DNA of 64,000 nucleotides from JBBQYD01 sp942493075. Its GTDB lineage: Bacteria > Verrucomicrobiota > Verrucomicrobiia > Limisphaerales > UBA8199. Below are positions 18,801-30,800 of this stretch, in pieces. Position 1 is the stretch's first letter; the number at the start of each line of letters is the position of its first letter. A program made the translations under genes and the position numbers. The notes below the pieces were generated by a model. That model saw only the letters and a program-made list of their open reading frames with translations. It had not been told where the DNA came from and did not search any database. The DNA lies in assembly GCA_942493075.1 (NCBI GenBank), contig OW818681.1:930001-994000 (forward strand), given 5' to 3'.

Positions 18801-21800
18801 TCCAGGAACGCGATGCGGGGAGCTATAAGGTGCGGACGTGGAACGGAGCGGGGCAACAAATCAGCACAAACGCCATACTTCGACTGGTGAGCCGCCCTGT
18901 GATCATTTTACAGCCGCAAAACCTCCAGATAGAAGCGGGGGCGACCGGCAGTTTTTCAGTGGTCGCGACCAGTCCATTACCCATGGGTTATCAATGGAAA
19001 CGAGGTGGAACGCGGCTATCTGATCGAGCGGGCTTAAGCGGATCGACGAGTGCTACTCTCCAAATAACCGCAGCCACCTCACAGGACGTCGGCATCTATA
19101 CTGTCGAAGTTACCAACGCGGATGGCACCACGATCAGTGCCCCCGCAGCACTGACGGTATGCTCAAGTGCTGGCACGAGATGGGTGGATAGAGTGCTTTC
19201 ACCTAAGTGGGTCAGATTTCAGGAATATAACGAGGTTCAAAATAATCAAACAGGCGTGTCGGGTCACCAGCCGACCCCCTGCTCACAAGACGTCGAGTTC
19301 GTGTTCGATAATCCAAAGGTTATCGTCGGATATAATCTCTCGGTTTCTCTATCTGGGTGGGATTCCAGACATCTGGAGTGGTATCAGAAACGCAGGGAGC
19401 TTAACTTTGGAGTTGATAACAACGGCGAGTCGTGCGCTGGCCCGCCTGAGAGGATGCAGATCTACGCATCTGTCGATGGGGGCACGGGGCTAATGCTTGT
19501 GTACGACCACACTTTCGCTTGGATGGAGTGGGAGATCGACCTGGAGCAACATGTATTACGAACTCGGATTCAGATCCCTTCCCAGTATTTTGGTTCCAAA
19601 GGCCAGGCTTGCAGTAAGGTTTTTATTAGGCTGATCAATGGGTGCCATGCTGGTTTGGTGATTTCGCCCATCGAACGGGTACAGGAGGATACAGTAAGCG
19701 CTTGCGATGGCCCTCCAATGATCGTAGGTCAGCCATCCGATCAATCGGTATGCCTTGGTGGCAGGGTCACGTTGAAGGCTTCCGTCCAGGGTTCTCCTCC
19801 GATGCGTTTTCGGTGGATGCTTAACGGTAATGTAATCCAGGGAGAAACGAGCGAGACACTCGCTATCGCCGCGGTCTCCCCCTTTAGCTACGGCAAGTAT
19901 GCTGTGGAGGTGATGAACCGATTCGGAACTATAACGAGTCGTTCAGCTTCGATCGCGCCCGCTTACGGTCAAACCGTCAGCGTGACTAAGTTGACCGATC
20001 CCGAGGAGTCCTGCAGTGATGGTGTTTTTGAGATTAGCAGAAATTGCAGTGATGGTGACCTTGTTGTCTTCTATTCTGTGACAAACTATTCCCGTCCCGA
20101 CCAAGGTTACGAAACATCCATCACTCTGCCGAATGGCAAGAGTTCAGTTCTGATTAGTATCCCAGCAAGCTTGGGGGATCCCGGAGATGAAGTGATTCTC
20201 CAGCTCCTGGCGGGCAACTACACTGTGGGACCTGATGCCGTGTCGATGATGACTATCCAGCCCTTATCCCCATTGATTCGGAGCGGATTCGATTTAGACG
20301 AGCTCCCTCCCAATGATGATCATAGCGGTCCTTTGGTGTCATTGGGCTTCCCGGTGCGACTCGACAGGTTTTCCTTTTTCGAAAGCCTTTACGTCAACAA
20401 CAATGGCAACGTGACTTTTACCGAGAGCTTGGAGGAATGGACACCGGATGTGCTGAAATCTCTCGATTACCTAATTGCTCCGTTCTGGGCCGATGTGGAC
20501 ACCAAAGGCGTTGGAAAAGTCAAGTACGGTACGGGAGAAGTGAATGGACACAAGGCTTTCGGAATCACTTGGCAGGATGTGGGTTACTACCGGCAACAAG
20601 TTGATAAAACCAACCTTTTCCAGCTTCTGCTGATTGATCGCTCTGATGCCGAGTTCGGGGACTTTGATATTGAACTCAACTTCCAGAGGATCCAATGGGA
20701 GACGGGGTCCGCCAGCCAAGGTAGCAGCGGTTTTGGCGGTGTATCGGCGCGGGTTGGCTTCAATCTCGGTTCCGATTTCTTCGAAATGTATGGCTCAGGA
20801 AAGCCGGGGAAATTGATAGATGGAGGACCCAACGCACTCGTCAGCGGCAGCCACGGCTCATGCCGGAATGGGCGGTACATTTACCAGGTGCGAAAGGGCC
20901 GCGCTCTTCTCCCGCCGGTAGAGTTTTCGCCTCCGTGGACGAATGTCCTTCCGGTTACTGTTTCAATGGCGATCCCAGATCGCCCCACCGCTACAATTCG
21001 GTATACAGTGGATGGAAGCCTTCCAACTGAGTTCAGCCAGCTCTATTCCAGTCCGGTGGAGGTGCTGACCAACACGCAAATTCGTGCGCGGGGTTTTGCC
21101 CCAGGCCATGCACCGAGCTCGATTACCTCTGGAACATATGGGGACGCTGCGCCCTGTCCACAGGGAATTATTGCGTGGTGGCCGGGCGATGGCAACCTGG
21201 CTGATCGAACGGGGAGGCACAACGGGTTGTGTATGACGCCCGGAGAAGGTGTCTTTGCGCCCAAGTTCGACATAGGTGTTGTTGGGCAGGCTTTCAAGTT
21301 CGATTCAAGCTCCGGTGCCATGATTCGAACCTCTGAGACATCCATCGACTCTACATCATTCACTGTTGAGGGTTGGGTTAACTCCTCATCACCTCGCGGT
21401 GGGTGTCTGTTCGAACGCCATGCCCCAGGTTCCACAAACTATGCTGTTACTCTCGGCGCGGTGGGGGGGCACGAGCAGTCGATTGAATTCACGGTCATGG
21501 GTAGCGCAAAAGTATCGTGCAATGTGCCAGTTGGTCAATGGGTGCATTTCGCTGCCGTTTGTGCTGAGTTAGATGCCGATCGGCATGCGATCCAGCTCTA
21601 TCTGAACGGCTTACTGGCCAGTGAGATCGTAGCTACGAACCTGGACACGACCCCGGCACGAGCTTGCTTTGTCCTCGGCTCACGTGTGGATGGAACGGAA
21701 CGGTTCTATGGCCTTGTTGATGAGATTTCAGTTTACAGCCGAAGCCTGTTTTCTGCGGAGATTTTCTATATCTTTCAGTCTGCTAAAGGCAAGTTGGCAC

Positions 21801-24800
21801 CCCCCGTGCATGATGGATTTCTGGCACACGGGTTGGTTTTCGAACCTGCCGCCTCAGGCGGAAGTGTCACGGCAGGGGATCGTGCAAGCTTTGGGGCTTT
21901 CGCCGAAGGCGAAAACCTCACCTACTACTGGAAACGGGATGGGCTGGATGTAGATTCTTCTCAACCCGGGTGGGATGCTAACCGCGCTCCGTTCCTCATC
22001 CTTGAGCATTGCGATGCCACCAACGCCGGGAATTATAGTCTCACGGTTAGCAATCAATTCGGGTCCACTAACTTATCGGGATTGGACCTCTTTGTGGCGC
22101 CTTCAGTTTTAAGGATTCTGGCTCAACCACAGGATCAGGTGGTCTATGCCGGAGACTCGGTTCGGTTTCAAGTGGTAGCGATTGGATCGGGAACGCTGAC
22201 TTATAGTTGGGAACACGATAGGGTTCCAGTGCCTGGAGGCACAACCGCGAGTCTTGTTATTCCTGCGGCGCTGGAGAGCCATGGCGGTGGCTACAAGGTT
22301 ATTGTGGAATCCAGTGGTGCTGATCCTGTGGAAAGCGAAACAGCAACACTCTATGTCAATTCTGTGCGGCCCCCTGCGATTTGGGAGCATCCAAAGGATC
22401 AGGTCGTCTACGCCGGGCAAGGTGCGAGCTTGGTTGTATCTGCGACCGGAACAGCTCCGCTAAACTACCAGTGGTACCGGGACGGTGAGGTGCTGTATGG
22501 GGCGACGAAGCAAATCCTCACGTTGGTACCAACGTCGGCACAGATTCACCTGAAGGTGCGGGTTTGGAACAGTGCAGGTGAAGTGGAGAGCCGCAACGCA
22601 CTTGTTGTCGTTACTAATACCGGCCTTAGCCCGTTCATTGTGCGATCCCCAAATTCCCAAACGAACCTGGTGGGCGAGACCGCCGTATTTGAGGTAGTAG
22701 CGACAGGAGCCAGTCCCTTGATCTACCAATGGTCCTTCAAAGGCTCAGAAATCCCAGGGGAAACAGATGCTTTCCTGAGGCTTGAGAAAATCGGACTCTA
22801 TGACTCCGGGACCTATTCAGTTATAGTGAGTAACTCCTCCGGTATTGCCCAGGCCTCAGCCGGGTTGCTGGTCACTACCGTTGATCAGCCCAGCATCTCG
22901 TTTATGAAGCAACTCAGGCTTCCTGAGGTTGAGGGCACGTTCCGGATCACGGGCAAAGATCTTGAAAAAAACTCCGATGCAACGAACTACACCTATTTCG
23001 TTGTGGAAAAGGTGCTCCGAGGCACCTTGTATGTGGATGGGGATCTCTATTCTTCCGGTGATCGGATTGTCGAACACTCATCTGCCCTGACATGGAGCGC
23101 TCCGGCGGGCGCTGCTAATGCCACGAATCCGGTGTTTGTCGTGCACGTGGCGACCGACCATGCGAGGTCCTCAAACTCGGTGCCTGTATTTCTCCAGCAC
23201 CACCTAAGATCCCAGCTCTATTCCTGGGGGTGGAATGAGTGGGGACAACTCGGTAACGGCTGGTACTCTCTCGAAGAGACGGCGCCTTTCGTCATGAATC
23301 AAGGCCTTCAATGGCAGCGCGACTATGGGTTCCTCATCCAGGATACTGTTTCCCATCCCTACGAGCCTCTGCCGGCATCCTCGGCGTACAACTGGACGAA
23401 CTCTATCCACATGGAACAGCAGCCACAAGAGGTAATGGGGATTTCGAATGCCATCTCCATAATCTCAGATATGCGATCGGCTGACGTTGTTACTTCGGAT
23501 GGTCAGCTTTGGCAATGGGGTGAGAACTGGAGCAGTACCGTTTTTGGGATCGCCCGGCTAACCACTCACCCAAAGCAGGACAAGGCGTTTGCCTTGGGTG
23601 AACTCGATATACCTTCGAACGTATATTTCCCCGGAATCATTTCGCCTGCACCCCTGCGATATCGGGCTCCAAGGTTATGTGGACAACCTGAGCCTTTTAC
23701 TGGGCTAAAAGCGATCTGTGGAGGGCGTCTGGCGGGAGGATGGCGAATCGCACTTAAGGACGATGGAACCCTCTGGTCCTGGGGAGGGTTGGATGACCCG
23801 ATGTACCGCCAAACTGGTGTCCAGGGGCGTGACCCTGATGCTGATGGGGATTTAGTCAGCACTTCATTCGGTCGGCATCTCGTGACCCCCATGCCGATCG
23901 AAATCCCATGCGTCTCTCCAGCCACACCTGATGGGAGAAAGGTAATAGAGGTACGAAGCGGAGAGTGTGGCGCTGTCGCCCGATGTGCAGACGGAACCAT
24001 TTGGTGGTGGGGCTCTGTTGCTACACCTGACTGGGAATACGACAAGTTTGTTGACCGCGAATACCATGAGAAATGGAAGCCGACCCTCTTACCCAGCTTG
24101 GGCACGAACCCGCCCGTTCGCCAGATGAGCGCCAATTTCAACCACTACGTTTTCTTGAAGGAGAATGGAGACGTTTTAGAGTTGGGTTACGTTCCTTCTC
24201 TAGATAACTCCGGGTTGGTGGGATTGGGTTTGGATATATTCACGCCATTTATCCACTCTCCATCCCCCATGGAGATGCAGGAGGCTCACACGAACGCTCC
24301 TCAGCGCGTCGCCGGGCTGCCGTCGAACATCGTTCAGGTTTCTGCTGGTTGGGCGTTTGGTGCCGCTTTGACCAGCGAGGGAAAAGTCTGGATTTGGGGG
24401 CATAGAACTCCCTACAAGCCGTGGCTTGCCAATGAGGAACGGATTCGGCCCACGCTGATCTCTACTATGGCGGACATCACCAACGTAGTAGCCTTCGGCA
24501 ACTACGGCATCATGGCCATCGACAATCGCGGATTGCTTTGGGGGTGGGGACTTAACTACCGCGGCTGTCAACTCGGCCCTATGGGCGATATTGACTGGGA
24601 CGGAACATCCAACTTCAAAGCGGAGGCGGTCCGTATCCCAGGAATTGAGAATGCCACCGAGTTGCATTGCACTGAACACAATGTTTTCGTCCTAGGCACA
24701 CGGGAAGAAGGGAAGCCCGTCGGTTTGAAAGGGGTAGGTCTTGATCAGTCGGCCAGGATCAGTTGGCAACCCTATCCAGGCGCGGAGTCATATTACGTTT

Positions 24801-27800
24801 TCCGCTCTACCAGCAGGGATGATGGCTATGAGCTTCTGGTCATCACCAATAGCCTGGAGGTGATCGATAATGGACCTCTGGTCAACGGAACCACCTATTA
24901 CTATCGGGTGGCGGCTAAAGTGAACGGTTCTCTGACCGCGAATTCCTGGGAAGTGGCCGTTCGTCCTCAAGAACCACCCGGAGCTGTGACTCAGTTTTTG
25001 TGCACGCACGGTTGCCGGGGCGCGGTTCTTTCCTGGAACCCACCAGGGAATATCGAGATCAGCCAACCAGTCGAGTACCGCATCGAACGCGCCACTAACT
25101 CCAGTCCTCCCATCTTCATCCTGATTGCCACGCAACCGACCAATGTTTTGAGCTACCTGGATGAGGGCTTCTCTGAAGGGGCATCGTATCGAGTCACAGC
25201 TTGGAATTATTCCGGCGGCACCCCGAGCGATCCACTTCAGCCTACAGGCGCAAAGGTCTGTGCGCCCGCTCCCTATATTTCACCGGCATGGCGCGCCGAA
25301 CTGCGGGCTGAACGTGAGCAAGTGACTGAAGGTTATGATCGTGTGACATTGAGATGGTCAGGACCGGCCATCGAAAACCAGTCTAGTTGGCGGTTCGCAT
25401 CGCATCACTTCCCTGATGACTATGGCACAAACCTGATCAACGAGCTTGTGACGCCGACGCGCGCTTTATCCGGTTGGTTGTGGGACCGGATGACCTCAGC
25501 GCACGGCGTTCTCCTGGGTTCTAATAACGAGCCCAAACCGGCTGCATTGGCTCAGGCGCTGAACCAAATCATTGAGTCCATTCACAGCGGCACCAATGGC
25601 TGCATTTACACGACCGATCTTGGCCTGCCGACCACGCCCATTATAGAGGCGCTGCTCGCTAAAGAAACTTTAACGCCGGCTGAGCGTGTGCAGCTTAACC
25701 GACGCCTTCTCGACTATTCGTATTTGTACACCCAATTCTTCCTGAGTGGGTCAGTGTGGGGCAACGGCGATGGCGGAGTTTCTGCGAACTGGCTGGTTCA
25801 GTCCTATGAGATACCTCCCGATGGACCGGATTATCTTCCAAACTCGCTCGTGCAAAAGTTTAGCCCCGCAGATCAGGCCCTGTTTGCCACAGCCTCTTCT
25901 TCCGTTCGACTCGGGTTGGTAACGTCCAACTTGAACTATATCATGACACAACCGTCCGATGGGATTAGGGGGTCTTTCTACAAGGAAAGCATGCTCGGAA
26001 ACGCTACCTTATCCGATCAGACAAAAGCCCTCTTGAACCGGACCACAGCGCCAGCTACCGGCCAGGAACTTGTGATGCTCAATCGTCTGCTCATTCAAGA
26101 CTTGTGTCCGGGGCTAATGACTCCGGGACCAAATTGGGGAAGCAACCTATCAGGCTTCCGGTTGCATTATTCCTTGAGCCCCACTGGCACGGAAAAAACG
26201 ATCAGGCATTACACACGGGATCTCGGACTTCCAAAGCCTGTGCGGCAACACGATAACGAGGTGGTGTGGGAGTTTAGCTTCGGTGTTGCCCCTTATTCCG
26301 TTTGCTGGGCCTCCGTCTCGGCTCTTGTCTCCGCCGACGAGGGCGAGGCTTCTCTGCAGGTCGGCCCGTTGTCTCCTGCGGGTAAACCCTGGCCCTTCGG
26401 CTTGAGAGCAATCAGTGGGTATCAGCAGGTGTATCTGGATTGGAAAGACGACCCCAGGTACGCCAGCTTCGATGTGCGCTATACAACGGATCCTTGGGAC
26501 ACGCCATCCTTGCTTCTGGCAAGCAATCTCAAGGTGAATCGTTTCTGGCATGCCACGACTAACAACACGCAATACCGATACCGGGTTACCGCGTATCCTT
26601 ATGATTCCGGCGAAGCCTTGGTTTCGGAAGTCGTCGCAGCCAGCCCGTCAAACGATTCGAGGCTGGGGCCGAACTCAGGTCTCATCTTCAGCGCGGAGGC
26701 TACCCCCTATTCGGGCTCGGTTCTCGTGGAGTGGACCGTTCCCCACTTGCCGGGAATCGATGCGGAGGCTCTCGGTCAGACGAACTGGCAATTCTACCTT
26801 GAACGTGCCACTAGCGACGGCCACTACGATATACTGACCGAAATGAGCTATGGCTTAGCCTTCTTCGATGACGAGGCGGCGAATAGGCAGACCTATACCT
26901 ACCGAGTTAGTGCCATCGATACGAACTACAATCGCTACTTAGCTGTAGCTTCTCTGAAAGGCGGCAACCCGGGTCAAACCAATGTGACGCCATCCGAGGA
27001 TCTGGCTTTTACTTTGCTGCCTCTCCAGCCGGGCGATGGATACGTAAAAATCGCATGGCCGCCCATCCGAGCCACTGGTTTCAAAGTTCAGCATTCCTCC
27101 GAAGGTGGCCCTTTCAGTGATATCGGGCAGTTTTTCAGCTCATCTGCCAGGGAGAACGCCACCAATTGTTGTTACCACCTAGACGCGCAGAACGGCATCG
27201 ACCATAGCTACCGTGTTATCGCGATCACTCCGACTGGCGTCGAGATTACTTCGGATGTGAAGACCGCCCGTCCCTTGGGGTCACTCGCACCCCTCCCGCC
27301 GCGGCGAATCAACGCCAGCCAAATCAAAGAAGGTGGGCAGCGCTCCATGCATCTGAGTTGGCCCGCAGTCCGAGGCGCCGCCTCCTATCAATTATTCAGC
27401 CGGATTAATGGGGCACTGGATCTGGTTTATCAGGGCGCAGCAGACCAGTGCGTTTACAATCTGCCGAGCGCGGCTAGTTCCGTGCTTGACGAAGGTTCCG
27501 TGAGGACATACCCGCTCGACTTTGAAGTCCGCACCCTGAACCTTGCCAAGCTGCCAAGCGAACCCTACGCGCAACGGATCATTTGGGAAGAAGATAACGT
27601 CCAGGAAGGTGCTGCTACCAACCTGTGCCTGAGGGTCGGAGCTTGGACCTCCACGAACGGATCGTCCTTGAGCGTTATCGGTCCCACAAATCTGGTCTTA
27701 TCGGTCGAATTTGATTTCATCAGAGTGGCCCGCGTCGTTTACTACGCCAACGGAAACCCCATTGGCTCGGTTGAGGGCGGGTCAGAGTTTCTGTGGTCTC

Positions 27801-30800
27801 GTGTCCCTGGGGGAAGCAACCTGGTTTGGGCGACAGTCGAGGTGGCTGGTCTCAACCCCGCCAACATCTCCGCCAAGTCGCTTTTTAGGACTACGCCTAG
27901 CGTGGTTGAAGTGACCATCCGACCAGAGTTGAGTGCCTACCAGACAGCCGTTACCGATCTCCAATTGCCTGCACCAGCCTTGCCAATCGTGCTTTCCCGG
28001 GCGTATTCAAGCCGGATCACTAATTCCACCCTGAGTGATCTCGCGGTAGGCTGGAACGCCAGTTGGACCGCCCCCAGCGTCACTCTATCAGCCCCGCTCG
28101 AAACCGGCTGGAAACCGGCCAGTTCTGAATTCCTGAGCACCACCTATTACAGCATCGGTGAAAGTCAGAATCATGTCTTAACAGTGACGACTCCCGATGG
28201 GCAGAGTGCCTACTTTCAGGTGGGGATTAAACAGGCACCGGAAATGCGACATGAGATGTTCGAATGGCTCTATGACACGGTGGAAATGGAGGTCCTGCCT
28301 TATGATCCCAACCAAGGTACATTATCAGGCATTTACCGTGCGGACCTTCAGGTTGAAAACTCCGAAGTCTGGGAAGAAGCTTCCATTTCCCTATCGGTCC
28401 CGCGAGGGGTTTTGCAGTATTCGACCCCGACAGGCATTTCCTATTACTTCAAGCCAGATCCCGGTGACCCGTTGCGGTGGCGGTTGTCGTATATTGAGGA
28501 TCTGAATGCGAATCGGATTGATTATTTGTATTCCTCGAACCCTCCATACCGCTTGGAGCGTATTCAGCATTCCTGTGGCCGGTTCGTTTTCTTTGAGCAT
28601 CGCTCGCAAGACCTGCTTGTTTACACCCAGGATCCGCGCTGGGGAGCCTTGCCCGATCTTCAGTACACAATTATCGACGGCTATTTGCGCCAGGTCATCA
28701 GGCCAGTCGGACGGAACGATTCCAGCACGCTCGCGGTAACAGATTACGAATATGGCACCACGAATGTCAGCGCCTCTGGCTATTCGGCTGCGAATGCTCG
28801 CCGCCTGGTAACCTCATACGATGTCCGCGGAATCCGCGTGCTCGCAAATCAATACACCGGGGACGGTGATCTGCTAAGCCAGACCGATGCGAACGGAAAG
28901 GTCACGAACTACTCGCTCGATGATCAAAACAAGCTGCAGATCAGCAAGACGGTTGGAACGAACACCACCAGTGTGACGGTCAATCACGACTTGAGCGGTG
29001 CCATCTCCGACGTTACAGATGGCAGCAGTTCCCTCACGAACTCCTATGATCCCCAAGGACGGCTAACCACGCAAACTGACGCTTCGGCTAATTCGAAGAT
29101 TTTCCATTATGATGAGCAGGATCGAATGACCGGGGAAACGGATCAGCTCGGCAACAGCACTCGCACAGAGTTTAATGAGTTGGGATTACCCACGCTATCC
29201 GTAGATGCCAACCGGAATACGAACATCTATAGTTACGATAAAAGAGGAAACACTCTAGCCCATCTTTCCCCGAGAGGGATGCGCACGAGTTACGAGTACT
29301 ATTCCCCTGGCAAAATCGCCTCGAATTCCCCAACACTGCTCATGCGGGAGTCAATAATCGACGGTTCCATTCCCTACCAGGTCATGAGGGACTATCGGTA
29401 TACTCCCGCAGGGGATCTGGAGCAGACCACAGAATACTGCGCTGATAAGAGCACCCAGGGGACCGTCGATTCGCCGATAACATCCTGGTTCGCGTATTAT
29501 CCTAACGGCGACAGGCTCGCAGAAATCAAGGTTCGCTTGCTCCCATCCGGACAACAGGAGTTCATTTGCACGGAATTCAGAAGTGACGCCTTGGGCAGGG
29601 TGACGAATACCGTGACCAAAGTCAGCCAGACCCCTTGCGGCACTTCCGCCGTCAACGATTGGGTGAACAACAGCGGTATATGGACCGTCCTGCAATCGAC
29701 AACAGCCACGTACGACCTTGCAGGCAGAATCATTACCTCCACCGATGCCTATGGCCACACCACCACTTCCGAGTACGATGTGAGTGGAAACCTCATCGAG
29801 ACTCGTTACCCGGATGGGACCGTTAGCCGGACCGCCTATGATGGATTTGGGCGTCAGGAGTGGAGCCAGGATCGCGCTTATCCTTCCAACCAACTCACCA
29901 CGGCCTCAGCGAGCCGATCTGTTTACGATTCGGCGGGCCGGATGGTTCGTTCGGAACGTTGGGATAAGGTCACGCTCAAGAAGGAAGCCAATATGAGCGC
30001 CGTTCTGCGCTCGGGGGCCGCTCGGCCCAATGCGGTCGTTTTTCTTGAAGGGCAGGGGCAACAGGCACAACGCCGGCACTTCAGCCGGACCGTTTACGAT
30101 TCTCTCGGCCAGGTTCAATACTCAGTCAGCCCCAAGGGTGCCGTTACGGAGTTCAAGTATGATGCCGCTGGAAGAAGGACCAACTCCATTACCTATCTGG
30201 CTTATACCGCAAGCACGACCGACCCGGAGGCCGCTATTAATCCCGGTGCTGGCGCTCAGCCCGTCGTTACTTCCTTCACCTATGATCCCAACGGGAATCA
30301 AGCGACTGTCACCGATGGTCTCGGCCAAACCACCTCCTACTTCTACGATGAGGAGAACAGACTTGTAAAAACAGTCTTCCCGGCTGCTGCCGGAGAATCG
30401 CCAGGCGTCCGCCAAACGTTCTATGACGGCTTGGGACGCCGCATCCGTGAGGAGGACGAGTCGGGCACTGCAACCGAGTACGTTTACGATTTTCGCGGGC
30501 TGCTCCAAGCTGTAAAGCTCGCGGTGGACTCGGCGTCTCCAACGGTCACGCAGTTCCGGTATGACACCCTCGGCAATCTGATCACGCAAGAGGATGCCGA
30601 GAAACGAGTCACCTATTTCGAGTATGACGCTCTGGGGCGCCGGGTGAAACGGATACTGCCTGGCGGGTTTGTTCAGGGGTTTGGGTATGATTCAGTGGCC
30701 TGGCAGAACCAGACTCTTGCGCGCAGCTTCGTAACGAACTTTAATGGGCAGGTCATCGTGATCACCAACGACTGCATGGGACGTATCATGTCCAAGGCGT

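Noticed and set aside
29351..29893. 180-codon minus-strand ORF (and 30122-30589, 34398-34871) opposite the Rhs repeats
   Set aside because: These recur because the Rhs repeats themselves recur; they are antisense shadows.
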